Below the pieces are notes generated by a model. The model was not told where the DNA came from. It searched no databases and saw only the letters and a program-made list of their open reading frames with translations. The position numbers and the translations under genes are program-made. A stretch of DNA of 64,000 nt from Haloarcula laminariae (GTDB taxonomy: Archaea > Halobacteriota > Halobacteria > Halobacteriales > Haloarculaceae). This document shows positions 17,250 to 26,933 of the stretch, piece by piece. Position 1 is the stretch's first letter. Every line of letters begins with the position of its first letter. The stretch lies in the NCBI RefSeq assembly GCF_025457605.1, contig NZ_JAMZFY010000005.1:22440-86439 (forward strand), read 5' to 3'.

Positions 17250-17853
17250 CTGTAGATTCAGATTCTTCCTCGGTAAGGTTAACCGTTGTGCCATACTCAC
17301 GGGTCAGACCGAACTGGTCCCTGACTGATGTCGCATCATCATCCTCGGGGATGATGTCTTCGAGATCCTCATCAGAGTACTCCGCTACAAGCGCAAGAAT
17401 AAGAACTACGAGGCCAGCAAGCGGGTCAGAGTCCGCATCTGGCGCTACCTCTGTCGTTTGATCGGCGAGATAGGCCGGTCCGGCGGTATCGTCGATCAAT
17501 GTTTCACGCACTGAGAACAGCTTGAGCATCGACCGAATATCATCACCGTAGTCCAGCTGGTATCCATTCAGTAGATAGAACAACTCAGTTGTGTTGAGCG
17601 CAGTTCGTTTATTGCCATCCGCAAACCAGTGGTTCGATGCCAGTAGGCGCATCAAGTGAAAGGCCTTCTCATGGACAGTCGACGGCACCTCACCGAAGTA
17701 TCCATCGCGGATATACGTGAGGACGAACTCGACGCGGTCCGGGTCGTGAACACCCGAATCCGACGACGAATCCTCAGCGATGATATCAGCATGTAATGTC
17801 AAGATGTCGTCGACAGTTGGATACCAGAAATCGTCCTCCGCTGAATTATTCAT
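17239..17853 (-). CDS. Doc/Fic family protein (death-on-curing type toxin)
   Basis: 204 aa from the ATG at 17853. The Fic/Doc active-site loop is seen as NHWFADGNKRTA at residues 74-85 (consensus HxFxxGNKR), preceded by the Doc-like N-terminus YPTVDDILTLHADIIAE and GVHDPDRVEFVL. Doc phosphorylates elongation factor Tu in Escherichia coli; Fic relatives transfer AMP. The C-terminal 90 residues (LAGLVVLILALVAEYSDEDLEDII) form an extra hydrophobic-acidic tail not present in Doc itself. All active-site residues are kept. It overlaps a small acidic gene, a probable toxin-antitoxin pair. Confidence 0.8.
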   Translation of the reverse strand: MNNSAEDDFWYPTVDDILTLHADIIAEDSSSDSGVHDPDRVEFVLTYIRDGYFGEVPSTVHEKAFHLMRLLASNHWFADGNKRTALNTTELFYLLNGYQLDYGDDIRSMLKLFSVRETLIDDTAGPAYLADQTTEVAPDADSDPLAGLVVLILALVAEYSDEDLEDIIPEDDDATSVRDQFGLTREYGTTVNLTEEESESTDGS

Positions 17854-17879
17854 TTCCCTCCTTATTCCAAAGAGGGGTG

Positions 17880-18179
17880 ACGATTGTAGGTCTGATGATT
17901 CTTGCTGCACTCACTGCCAGTTGAACACCGATAGCTTCCACAGGTAACCGGTGCCCCACATCTGTCCTCTTCATTGGTGTCCCCCTGGGAAGTAGTGTCC
18001 CCTTCGTCGTCGGCGGCGTTGTCGCTATCGGCATCGATCTAACCCCACACGTCGACGCAACGGCCTTCGCTGCGCTGGTCGCGGGGACCGTTGTGGCCGC
18101 CTACACGGGCAGGGTCATGTACCTGCTCGCGCCCGCAGTGCTGCAACGGCTGTACGGGATCGATCGAGGACAGCGATGA
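17880..18179 (+). pseudogene. Remnant of a small membrane protein
   Basis: One frame reads TIVGLMILAALTAS, a TGA at 17922, then continues hydrophobic (VLFIGVPLGSSVPFVVGGVV, then FAALVAGTVVAAYTGRVMYLL) to a stop at 18177. Two to three membrane segments are recognisable. The in-frame TGA and lack of a start mark it as broken. An antisense frame exists but is less protein-like. Identity unknown. Confidence 0.35.
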
Positions 18180-19442
18180 CGGTCGTCGACCACGCCGGCT
18201 GACCACTGGTAGCGCTCGCGATGGTTTCGAACGGGAGGTTTAGAGCCAGACGTGGGCAACATCTGGTCCGAAGAGTGTGGGACCCGGGCCCATCAACGAT
18301 GGCGCGGGTGGGCGAATGTCAGAGGGGTATCGCAAGCGGGGACCGAGTCCCACCTGCATATGCAAGACGGGTGTGTAATAAGTTTTCAGCCTCACTGCTG
18401 CCAGTCACGGAAAGTGCCTGATGACGACCGTCGAAGTAATACCTAGCCGCTCTCTCGCCCGAGCTGTAGGCAAAATACTGGGTTATATTGAGTTTCTATG
18501 AGTATTTTCTTGTCTACTATTATAAGACCTAATTTCCCGTATTCACGTCAGATATAGCTTCTTAGGTAGTATCTGGTATTCTCAGTTATATTTTCACAGT
18601 ATTCCACTCCTAATTTGGTGAAATACGCGTTCTCCAAACTGTTGAGGGGTGTCTGGAGAATTAGATTTATATATGGGTGTTTCAAAACGTCTAACACAGT
18701 GGTTTTCAGTATTCTCCAGACTTTTCCAGTTACAACCGGCAAGTGAGATATTCTTAGTTAGACCTCAACGCCGCAAATGGCGAAATCAGCCGTCTCCAAA
18801 CTGCTGAAGACTCTCCACTCTTTTTCGGAAGGGGTTGAACGAAGCGAAAACGCCTCTACGGCTAAAAATATGGATTGAGAGAGTCTGGAGAGCTTAAATT
18901 CCTTCATGGGAGATATCCAAAAATCCTCTCCAGACTATTTTACGAGCTGAAAAGAGATTAGAGCCTCTTTAAAACTGTTAGCTATCTCCCCACACTTTGT
19001 ATTGTTGGGGGAATAGTCCAAAGAGAAGGGGGACAATAGAACAATAATGGTGTGAAGCCAAGTACGCTCGGCAGCGGGCTACAAACGAGCGCCGCTCTGG
19101 GGGACCCCCAAAGGGAGAAGTATCAAAATATGGATACACGGATGTGGAGACGAGTGGGCAGCCAGTGAGTGACGAGAAAGACGACCACCGGGAGGGCGGC
19201 GACGGTGATTGATCCCAACATCGTCGCGAACAGCGTCGACGTTGGCCCCATGGTCGGGCCCGACGCCGAACCCTCCATCGAACCGACGAGTCTACCCAGT
19301 GGGCTTTGACGAACTATAAAATCGGGATTGGATTGTCATCAGAACGCAGAAATGACCACAGACCTCGGCTCGGTCACCGCCGAGCCGGTCGAAGTTGCAG
19401 GGCTGCCCCTCTAGGCGCAGGTCTCTCCACGTCTGAACCTAA
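18180..19442. other. Gene-poor stretch with iteron-like repeats
   Basis: About 1.26 kb without a convincing gene. 18470-19000 is AT-rich and holds six TCTCCARAC-type repeats (separate entry). Fragments with coding-like composition occur near 19150-19310 (a frame ending DPNIVANSVDVGPM...PSGL and stop). A possible TATA (CTATAAAAT, 19313-19321) precedes a 20-codon frame at 19352-19414 (MTTDLGSVTAEPVEVAGLPL) cut off just before the helicase gene. These look like edges left by insertions and deletions. Confidence 0.45.
18630..18935. repeat. Six inverted/direct repeats YTCTCCARAC in AT-rich region
   Basis: Forward copies at 18630-18639, 18712-18721, 18792-18801 and 18926-18935; reverse copies (GTCTGGAGA core) at 18651-18660 and 18883-18892. 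All fall within 306 bp of a gene-free AT-rich stretch. The arrangement resembles iterons of a plasmid origin or a centromere-like site. No replication gene recognised lies directly beside it. Confidence 0.6.
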
Positions 19443-22400
19443 TCACCGCGACCGAAGTTGTTCCAAAGACTCCCGAATATCGTCCTCAGAAACCGTCAGG
19501 TTATGAGTGAGGGATTTGGTTCCGAGGTATGTGAGTGTCCCAGAGACCTCGGGGTTCGTGTCTCCGGGCAGTTGCTGTCTGAGTGCCCAGACATAGAGTC
19601 CGACCTGTCGTTTATGCCGGGAACGGAGCGCCTCTCCAGGTTCCGTGAGTGCAATCTTCAGGTCGTCCACGTGCCAGGTGCCGTCCGGAGTGACGGAGAC
19701 GATGTCGACATGGTTGTGTGCTTCTACCTTGATTCCTGCTACGTTAGCGACTGCATCCACTGGTTCCTCGATAAACTGTGCTGAGCTTGCTTGCAATCGG
19801 GTCCATGTTGTTGTGGCTGCAAACTGCGGGCAAACAGTGTTACCCACGAAGTCACGGATAGCCGCTCGCTCGGATAGGCTGGCCTTGGCGGCGTGGTCGG
19901 CAACACTAGCGACTAGCGCCTGTTCCAATGGTCCCGAACAGGCCCGGAGGTGCTCTGTACTGATATCCAGGCTGATAGCCGCCGTCAGTACGTCGTGTGC
20001 AATCGTTCCGACAGTCTCCGGGCCAACAGCGTCGAACGGGAGCTCCAATTCTGAGTCGGGGTCAGGTTGCTCAGTATGTAACGCTCGGCCTTGCAGATAT
20101 GGGAGCCAGTGGCGGTCGAACGCTGTCTGGAGCGGTGCGAGTGTACTCCCACTGATGAACCGTGGTGTCCGCCGGGTTTGGACTGGCGGCGGCGATACTG
20201 ATGCTCGTGGGACTGGTTGAGACGCAGTCGACATGGGCGGTGGATCGAACGGGACATCATTCACACCGACTGTAAGTGGTCTCTGACCGTCGGGTCGCTG
20301 TACTGTGAGCTCGTAGCTACCCTGTTGTGGTGCCCGCTCTAGTTCGAGTGCGTGCTGGAGGGTGCCGACCCAGCTGTTTCGTGGCGCTTGTGAGCCGCTT
20401 GCTTGCTCATGTGGGAGCGAGAGTACGAGGTGATCTCGCGCCCGGGTTAGAGCGACGTAGAGGAGTCGCCAGCGGTCGGCCCTGTGGGCGATGCCGGCTT
20501 CCTGGAGTGACGGTGCGCCGGCGAGGTGGTCATCGACCCAGCGATTAGCTATCCATCGTAGCGGTGTCGACTCGGTTTGGTCCCCCTGTGTATCCTGCTC
20601 GACCTGTATCCTGGCTTCCGTTTCCGGGGGTGCCAGTGCGACCGTTTCGGTATGGTCGAGAAACACTTCGCCGTGAGGGCCGTAGGCACCTACAGGTTTG
20701 CTTATATCTGCCAAACAGACGACATCGGCTTCGTCGCCCTTCATATTGTGGATGGTTCGGAAGACGATGTCGTAGTCCGCCGTGTTCACTACTGGAACTG
20801 CTGGGCCGTGTTTTGGCTCACGACGATACTCGTCAAACACGGCTGAGAGGTCTTCGAGACTGTAGCGGTCGGTCCCTTCCCACTCACCGACATGGTCAAG
20901 TAGCGCGTCGATGATTGCGAGGCAGCGTTCCTCATCCTCGACGAGCCCTAGCGGGTCGGTCCGCAAATTGAGCGTCTCGATGATGTCTTCCAACACGAGC
21001 TCGCCGGGGTCGCTCGCGTGGCGGGCCTGTCGCGTTGCGAGAGCGCGAAGCCCGCCGATAAACGATTCGACGGCAGGGATGAATTCAGTCTTGTCTGATA
21101 CCGCCTCGAACTGAAAGTCGTGATTGGATACCACTTCCTTTGGAGCGGTCTCGAGTGGGCTGTCCGCTGGCGGCGTCGCTCGGAGGAATGCACAGGCCTC
21201 ATCTTCGAACAAGGCCCGCGTCCGGTCTGGGTCGAACGGATTGACAAGCCAGTCGACGACCGCACAGATGAGTTCGACGAGCGGTGTCGCGAACAGCTGT
21301 TGGCTCGCGTTGGAAACTGCGAGCCCGCGGGCCTGCAGTTCTCGTTCGAGCAGGTCCATATTCGACCGTCGGGGGAACAGGACGGTAATCTCCGTCGTCG
21401 ATCCCTGGGTGTCAAACTCAGCTGTCGCAATAGCACTGTGGAGGTAGTTTGCAAGGGTATCAGCTTCACCGGTCTCGAACCATTTGTCGCTTCCCGGAAT
21501 TCCGTTGGCGTGATATCCCGCCACGTGTACTGAGGGCGTCTGGTTTCCATCCCGATCGGTGGTCACCAGTGGATAGTCCGTCTCCAGCGTCTCGACAGCG
21601 CCGCGTTGCGCATCAGTGAATACGTCGGTAAATACGGTGTCGACAGCGGCGGTGATGTCCGGTCGCATCCGGTACGTCTTCGCCGCCTGTTCTCGCTCGT
21701 GAACGCGCCAGTCTCTGTTGAAGTAATGGCCCTGTGTGCAGGCCTGTGAGAACAGGTCGGGCCGAGCGTTACGCCAGCTGTAGATACACTGGTTCGTATC
21801 GCCCGCGAGCAACACACGGGCGTCATCTGGTACTAATTCCCCGAGTGCGTCGTGCTGAACGACAGAGATATCTTGTGCTTCGTCGACCACCAGCGTCTGG
21901 AAATGCTTCGCATGCCGCTGTCGGATGCGCTCACGGACTGTCTCGTCGACCGTATGGTCGGCGCCACGTTGGTCGCCGGTAGCCGTGTCGAAGAACGTTG
22001 CAATCCAGTAGGCTACATCACTGTGGCCGATGACGCCGCGGTCGCGACAGGTGCTGTCGTAGACACGTTCGTAGGCGACGACGAGCGAGGTGAACGCGCT
22101 GATACAGTCGCGCCAGTGGTCGTGACATTCCTGATCGCGATGAACTGCCGCTTCAGGCGACTCGGCTGGCTCGAACGCGTCCGCCGCAGTATCGTTGTAA
22201 CTCCGTCTGATGTCGTTACGAATGTCTGTGAGCGTAGAAGGCGGTCCCTCTGGATAGATATCGTCGACGGTGTCTGTGAGCTGGTCACGAAAGGCCCCTT
22301 CGGAGAGCCGTCGCTCGCGTTTCGCTTTGCGGCCCGCTTCCAGCAGGTCGTCGACTCTTGTTGACTCGCCGTATGCGTCTTCCAATTGCTCGAACAGCCC

Positions 22401-22982
22401 GGCGTACTCGGGTTCCTTGCGTAACTCCTCGAGGCTGTCACGACGGAGCGAGGCCAGCAACGCTTCATTCCCGACTGTGGGCATCTCGTCGAAGCCGACT
22501 TCTGTCGTAACGCCTTCGAATACTGACCGAAGGACACTATCGATAGTCCCAATGTACTCCGACTGGCGGAGACCACGCTGGAGTCTGTTCGCGGTTTGGT
22601 CATCGAGTGACTGTTCAGTCGTCAAGTTGTCGTCGGCAAACGCGGTGAGTACGGCATCTAATCCGGGTTCGATACTTGCGGCATCGTCGCGGGAAAACGA
22701 GACAACTGCAAGACAGTCTTCAGGATGTGGTGTGCCGGCGTCTGCAGCAGTAGCCAGTCCCTCGGCTGCGATTTGCTCTGCTGTCGTCGACTTCCCGAAT
22801 CCGGCAGTACACGCGAGTGTGAACAGACCGGATTCGTGGTTGAGAAACGCCTCACGGATTCGCGCCTGTGCACCCTCTAGTTGTGGGATGTTTTCACTCA
22901 CTGGCGCCACCCCCACGCACTTCGCTTTCGTTTCGCCCGATAGTCCCTGGCCTTTCGTACGGCTCTCACTGTAGATCACCAT
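19443..22982 (-). CDS. AddA-like UvrD-family helicase with RecB-type nuclease domain
   Basis: 1179 aa from the ATG at 22982; the frame is open 60 bp further. SF1 helicase motifs: Walker A TAGFGKST (about 59-66), Walker B LVVDEAQD (about 365), AGDTNQCIYSWRNA, TIHNMKGDEADVV and motif VI VALTRARDHLVLS. The C-terminal 250 residues form a PD-(D/E)XK RecB-like nuclease: GTIAHDVL, HVDIVSV, then WHVDDLKIAL (about 1100) and a downstream Q-x3-Y. Such proteins process DNA double-strand ends for recombination and degrade foreign DNA. It overlaps the AddB-like gene upstream by 17 bp, so the two are co-expressed subunits. Reading frame intact. Confidence 0.85.
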   Translation of the reverse strand: MVIYSESRTKGQGLSGETKAKCVGVAPVSENIPQLEGAQARIREAFLNHESGLFTLACTAGFGKSTTAEQIAAEGLATAADAGTPHPEDCLAVVSFSRDDAASIEPGLDAVLTAFADDNLTTEQSLDDQTANRLQRGLRQSEYIGTIDSVLRSVFEGVTTEVGFDEMPTVGNEALLASLRRDSLEELRKEPEYAGLFEQLEDAYGESTRVDDLLEAGRKAKRERRLSEGAFRDQLTDTVDDIYPEGPPSTLTDIRNDIRRSYNDTAADAFEPAESPEAAVHRDQECHDHWRDCISAFTSLVVAYERVYDSTCRDRGVIGHSDVAYWIATFFDTATGDQRGADHTVDETVRERIRQRHAKHFQTLVVDEAQDISVVQHDALGELVPDDARVLLAGDTNQCIYSWRNARPDLFSQACTQGHYFNRDWRVHEREQAAKTYRMRPDITAAVDTVFTDVFTDAQRGAVETLETDYPLVTTDRDGNQTPSVHVAGYHANGIPGSDKWFETGEADTLANYLHSAIATAEFDTQGSTTEITVLFPRRSNMDLLERELQARGLAVSNASQQLFATPLVELICAVVDWLVNPFDPDRTRALFEDEACAFLRATPPADSPLETAPKEVVSNHDFQFEAVSDKTEFIPAVESFIGGLRALATRQARHASDPGELVLEDIIETLNLRTDPLGLVEDEERCLAIIDALLDHVGEWEGTDRYSLEDLSAVFDEYRREPKHGPAVPVVNTADYDIVFRTIHNMKGDEADVVCLADISKPVGAYGPHGEVFLDHTETVALAPPETEARIQVEQDTQGDQTESTPLRWIANRWVDDHLAGAPSLQEAGIAHRADRWRLLYVALTRARDHLVLSLPHEQASGSQAPRNSWVGTLQHALELERAPQQGSYELTVQRPDGQRPLTVGVNDVPFDPPPMSTASQPVPRASVSPPPVQTRRTPRFISGSTLAPLQTAFDRHWLPYLQGRALHTEQPDPDSELELPFDAVGPETVGTIAHDVLTAAISLDISTEHLRACSGPLEQALVASVADHAAKASLSERAAIRDFVGNTVCPQFAATTTWTRLQASSAQFIEEPVDAVANVAGIKVEAHNHVDIVSVTPDGTWHVDDLKIALTEPGEALRSRHKRQVGLYVWALRQQLPGDTNPEVSGTLTYLGTKSLTHNLTVSEDDIRESLEQLRSR

Positions 22983-25068
22983 CATTAGACGCCGTTTCGG
23001 CCGGTGTGCTGGACAGCGGTGCGGGTATCTCATCCGATTCACTGCAGAGTTGGCGTCGAGTATTGTCTTCTACTTGTGTCGGATTTAGTGTCTCCAGTAG
23101 GGGCGACCGCTGGTAGCTCACGCCTTCGACATCTTCGCGGAATCGAGTTACGACGAGCTGGTCCGACGCTGTCCGAACGACGTCGGCGAAGTGATCGTAC
23201 TCCCTGGCTTCGGTCCAGGCTCCACGTACCCCGAGTTGACGTGCCGGCGGCGAATCTCCGTCAACGGCCGCCGCTCGGAACTCGGCCGGAAACGCTCCAT
23301 GGGTTCGTTGTGGCCACACCCCATCGACGAGTCCGAGTGCGATAACGTATGGATATGACCGTAGCCAGGTATCCGTCGCATCGAGCACGTCGACTCGCTC
23401 GGCATTTTTGTGTTCTCGTCGTCCAGGCCGTGCCGTCGCGAGGGCATCAAGAACGTCTCGTACTGAGCCCCACGAGCGGCTGATGTATCCCTGGTTGACC
23501 CAATTGCCGTATTTCGCACGCGTTTCCCGAATCAGATGGTCCCCCTCTGTTTCGCCCGCCACACGCTCAACCGCTCGGGCTGTTCGTGAGACATCGGTGT
23601 AATCGGGGTCATCATTCTCGACGAGGGATGGAAGGACATTTTGGTCAAACGCGTCGACAAGTGGGGTCAACACTTCGGTGATAGCTTCTGGTTCAGGACG
23701 CGTCGGTTGGTTGCGACACCAGTTCAGGAATGCGACTAACTGCTGGATTTGTGTATCCACATCGCCGCCCACGTCCCCAATATGTTCCAACCACGATTCG
23801 ACCGATCTCGCCTCGCCATCGTCTAGCTGTCGCCGCAGGGCACTCAGCTCCGCAGCGGACATCGGTGTGTTGATCGATCCCCGCTGTGGCGTCCAGTGGA
23901 GGGCCAGTGGGCGGAGCAGTTGCTCGATATCGACCATGCCGTTGTGTAGTGTGTCCAGTATTTCACACGAGGCGACGACGAGTTGGTACGGAAGCGTGCG
24001 TTTCAGCTCTAGCTGTGACCACACCGAGAGATGGCGGCCGTACACAGCCATCGCTCGTGATAGCGGCCGTTTGTACTCATCAGCGTCGCGGGCGACGAGT
24101 GCGATGTCGCTGACTTCGTGGCCGTTTTTGAGGAGTCCATCAACCAGTGCAGCGGCTGCACGGCATTCCTCGTGTCGCGTTGTGGCAGGGATTTCAGTGA
24201 CGGGACACGTCGGCGTTTGGATGTCCCACTGGCTGTTCGATAGCGATGATGGGTCCCGATTGGTGGACTCCCCTATCCTGCTGTCGAGTCTGTAGCGGAT
24301 TCTGGGACCGGTCCCGGCTCGGAGATATAGCGCTACCTCTAGGTCAGCTGTGACCGACAGCGAATGGAGGAACTCCAATAACGGTGTCCCGAGAGTACTG
24401 ATTCCCGCGACCGCGATGCGTTCGATGTGTTCGTACGCTTCTACCCATGCTGCTCCATCCGTTGCTTCGACTACCCGAGTTGCTCTTTCGAAAAGCGCAC
24501 TCTCGGACACGACGCCGGTAGTGTTCTCTCTCAATTGCATATCGAGCCTCTGGAGCCCTGATAGGAGTGCAGATGTGTCGGCCGCCCCGACAGCTGACAG
24601 GCCGTCGGCGACGTTCCGGACTGCGGTCAGGCGGTCCGTATCGGAACCAGCCATGAGTCGTAGTTCCTGGCGTGCAACCTCAATTTGCTCTATCGATGCG
24701 GTGAGGTCAGTACCGAATACCGGTTTCAGTTCGTCATAGCTGTCCGGGTTGTCGGCCAATATCGTTTCCAGTCTCTGGATCCGGTTGAGCCGGTCCAACA
24801 TGTCTGGCGGACTCCCGGACTGTGTCGCGATGACTTTTTGCGCTACATCGGCGGGCGTCCGAAGTGCCAGTGACGAGCGTGGTTGACTCCTGCGCGCGAA
24901 TGCCCGTTTTAGATTTCGCCTGTGGAGTTGCTCTGGCGTCATCACGATATCCGTCGGTCGTTCGGCTCGTCCGGCCCGAGAATAGAGGCCCCGCTCGTCG
25001 GCGATATAGATCTGGTCAATCTGTGGGGTTTTTGATGGTGCGTTCTTGCTAGCTGTGTCCTCAATCAC
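22966..25068 (-). CDS. AddB/RecC-like partner subunit
   Basis: 700 aa. The middle (ALVARDADEYKRPLSRAMAVYG, then LWSQLELKRTLPYQLVVASCEILDTL in pieces) and the C-terminal part (ALGLVDGVWPQ, YDHFADVVRTASDQLVVTRF) match the pattern of AddB/RecC-type inactivated UvrD-like helicases. No Walker A is visible, and neither the C-terminal nuclease nor the four-Cys iron-sulfur signature of classical AddB is seen. It is 1st gene of a two-gene operon with the AddA-like protein, which carries the only nuclease domain of the pair. Confidence is limited because these proteins diverge fast. Confidence 0.65.
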   Translation of the reverse strand: MIEDTASKNAPSKTPQIDQIYIADERGLYSRAGRAERPTDIVMTPEQLHRRNLKRAFARRSQPRSSLALRTPADVAQKVIATQSGSPPDMLDRLNRIQRLETILADNPDSYDELKPVFGTDLTASIEQIEVARQELRLMAGSDTDRLTAVRNVADGLSAVGAADTSALLSGLQRLDMQLRENTTGVVSESALFERATRVVEATDGAAWVEAYEHIERIAVAGISTLGTPLLEFLHSLSVTADLEVALYLRAGTGPRIRYRLDSRIGESTNRDPSSLSNSQWDIQTPTCPVTEIPATTRHEECRAAAALVDGLLKNGHEVSDIALVARDADEYKRPLSRAMAVYGRHLSVWSQLELKRTLPYQLVVASCEILDTLHNGMVDIEQLLRPLALHWTPQRGSINTPMSAAELSALRRQLDDGEARSVESWLEHIGDVGGDVDTQIQQLVAFLNWCRNQPTRPEPEAITEVLTPLVDAFDQNVLPSLVENDDPDYTDVSRTARAVERVAGETEGDHLIRETRAKYGNWVNQGYISRSWGSVRDVLDALATARPGRREHKNAERVDVLDATDTWLRSYPYVIALGLVDGVWPQRTHGAFPAEFRAAAVDGDSPPARQLGVRGAWTEAREYDHFADVVRTASDQLVVTRFREDVEGVSYQRSPLLETLNPTQVEDNTRRQLCSESDEIPAPLSSTPAETASNDGDLQ

Positions 25069-25534
25069 GTCTCTCTGAGTCCTTTCTCAGTCAGGGGATA
25101 AATGGCACTGCCACAGAGTGAAAGTTAAATAATGGAAAGAAGCGGCTCTGTTGAAACACTCAGCAGATGACAAATTCTGACCCCGTTGTGGTCAATACAG
25201 GCGACACGCTTACGCTGGTCAGCGACTGTTTATCAGAAGCCAATTAGAAATGCCGCACATGACTTAGAGGATGAATCGGTTACTCAGTGTGTTTGCAAAT
25301 CAGTCAGCGATTGTTTGTTTGAACACTGGTGCCGAGTCAGTAGCTTGGTCAGGGTCACAAACACGAATGGCTCCAGTATTATTTAAGAAGACTGTCCGCT
25401 GGCAACTGAAAGCTGAAGGAATATATCTGCTAGTGAGGTGTCACCGGAATTTGCAAACAAGCAATCTATCGCGTCCAATGTGATTAACTGAAAATGGAGG
25501 GGGATTTTTATGCCGAAAAGACATCCTGCTATGC
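25069..25534. other. Intergenic stretch without clear gene
   Basis: About 465 bp between the divergent AddB-like and UDG-like genes. It contains several short frames (for example 26 codons from ATG 25166) that stop quickly. GCGGCTCTGTTGAAACACTC at 25141-25160 resembles ends of some haloarchaeal insertion sequences, but no second end or transposase is seen. GGGATAAATGGC and AAATAATGG stretches near 25095-25136 could hold the leftward promoter. Confidence 0.4.
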
Positions 25535-26308
25535 GTGTCGCTTGAGAACTTAGCCATCGAAAAGCAAAAAGAACTGTTAGATCTATGGGAGAATGAATTA
25601 GATGAAGCATTCCCCTATGGAATACAAATCTCGTCCAGTCCAATAATTGATGATCCAAAGATTATAATTCTTGGACGAAATCCTGGGATTGGAAAGAAAG
25701 AATTGGAAAAGGGCCCACCACATTCATCAATGTTAGAGTTACAAGATGAGAATTCTACATTCGGATTTCCAAAACATCATGACTATATTGTGGGTGGTAG
25801 CTCCTATCGAATCGCCAAAAGGATGCGAAATATAGTATTTAAAGAGAATCCAGAATTGCTGAGTGAGACCATAGAGATGAATAGGGACTTCCTTCGAACA
25901 CCCAATAAAAGTGCTCTCCAAGCATGGAAAGAACAGAGTGCAGACGACAACCCAGATATTCTTGAGCAATACAACTCAATCATCAAAAAAACCGTTCAAG
26001 ATCTTGTCAGTCAGGGTAATCCTAATCTTATTATTTCGTTTACTGGATATAGCGATAATGAGATGTATCCGATGGAGGAAATGAGGAAAATCTACGATTT
26101 CGAGCCAGTATTGGAATCACAGTACCGGGTTAAAAAGAGAAACAGGGATAAAAACGGTCAAATTAGAAAAACTGAGTATCGCGCGACGTATGCGGATTTA
26201 GGTGAAACCAAATTCATTGGACTCACCCCCCATCTATCCAATCCAAACATCCCAAAACCTGTTCAAAAAATGCTAATAAAATTCATTTCTGACAAAATGC
26301 CTAGCTAG
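25535..26308 (+). CDS. Uracil-DNA-glycosylase-like fold protein, AT-rich
   Basis: 257 aa from a GTG; no ATG precedes residue 70. The segment PKIIILGRNPGIGKKELEKG (residues about 41-60) resembles motif A of the uracil-DNA glycosylase superfamily (G-x-x-PG), LIISFTGYSDNEM matches the central strand region, and GLTPHLSNPN near the C-terminus resembles motif B (HPS/HLS). A UDG-like fold is therefore likely, though glycosylase activity is not shown: the usual catalytic Asp or Asn is not obvious. Base composition is far more AT-rich than its neighbours, a sign of transfer. It stands alone. Confidence 0.5.
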   Translation: MSLENLAIEKQKELLDLWENELDEAFPYGIQISSSPIIDDPKIIILGRNPGIGKKELEKGPPHSSMLELQDENSTFGFPKHHDYIVGGSSYRIAKRMRNIVFKENPELLSETIEMNRDFLRTPNKSALQAWKEQSADDNPDILEQYNSIIKKTVQDLVSQGNPNLIISFTGYSDNEMYPMEEMRKIYDFEPVLESQYRVKKRNRDKNGQIRKTEYRATYADLGETKFIGLTPHLSNPNIPKPVQKMLIKFISDKMPS

Positions 26309-26560
26309 TGGGACTTTAACAGTGCTTTGATAGATTTGTACTACTGGCTGTTTATCGGTCGTATCTTCTAGTTCAGTATTGAACCGGGGGCGAGTTTTCT
26401 CCGCCAACATTGAAACAGAGTAACTTCCACAGTACGAATTGTTTCAAAGCTGTGAACCTCCTTTCAATTTAGAACGGAAATCCGGTGTGTAGCCGGCGGT
26501 CTCGCCGGTTTATGCGACAGAGGCATAACCCCAGTCTTTGGACAGTGAGGGTAAAACACC

Positions 26561-26622
26561 CTTACCCATATTTTGCTAAACCAGTAATATTATTAGTGCG
26601 TCTTCGTCTGGTAGATATCCCG
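26561..26622 (+). promoter_or_regulatory. Duplicated promoter region, copy 1
   Basis: Contains TTTGCTAAACCAGTAATATT and ends GATATCCCG directly before the ATG at 26623. It is closely matched by 26875-26933 (CTGCTAAACCAGTACTGTTA ... AATATCCCG). The AT-rich block about 30-35 bp before the ATG is the likely TATA region of a short-leader transcript. Confidence 0.65.
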
Positions 26623-26811
26623 ATGTCTCAAAAACTCCGAGACGCCGTTGTCATCGGTCCCGATGCAGAAAGCCAACTGGTTGAGAAAGATTCCGGTCAG
26701 CGAGAAATCCGCTGCCGAAGTGAGGCAAGCCGGGCACTTGTTGTCCGAAACCGTCGACAAGTGCTTGAACTCATTCAAGCGCTGGCTCGTTTCGCTAACG
26801 AACTCGAGTAG
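26623..26811 (+). CDS. Small basic-acidic hypothetical protein, 62 aa
   Basis: 62 aa from the ATG at 26623 (MSQKLRDAVVIGPDAESQLV ... RRQVLELIQALARFANELE). The longer frame from 26485 is not supported because the promoter-like repeat ends exactly at 26622. No family recognised; predicted short beta segment then a C-terminal helix. It shares its upstream region, but not its coding sequence, with the gene at 26934, so both may be expressed together under one control. Confidence 0.55.
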   Translation: MSQKLRDAVVIGPDAESQLVEKDSGQREIRCRSEASRALVVRNRRQVLELIQALARFANELE

Positions 26812-26874
26812 ATCCAGTCAATAATTCAGGCGTTGAATTTGCTACTCCATCTACGGCCGCCAGTGTTCTCCCTC

Positions 26875-26933
26875 CCCCATAATCTGCTAAACCAGTACTG
26901 TTATTATCGAGTCTCAACCCGGTCAATATCCCG
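26875..26933 (+). promoter_or_regulatory. Duplicated promoter region, copy 2
   Basis: Second copy of the element at 26561-26622: CTAAACCAGTA, an AT-rich TGTTATTATCG block and AATATCCCG placed directly before the ATG at 26934. Roughly three quarters of positions agree between the two copies by eye. Confidence 0.65.

Noticed and set aside
25141..25160. End of a haloarchaeal insertion sequence
   Set aside because: Only one possible end resembling such elements is present; no partner end and no transposase fragment were found within several kb.
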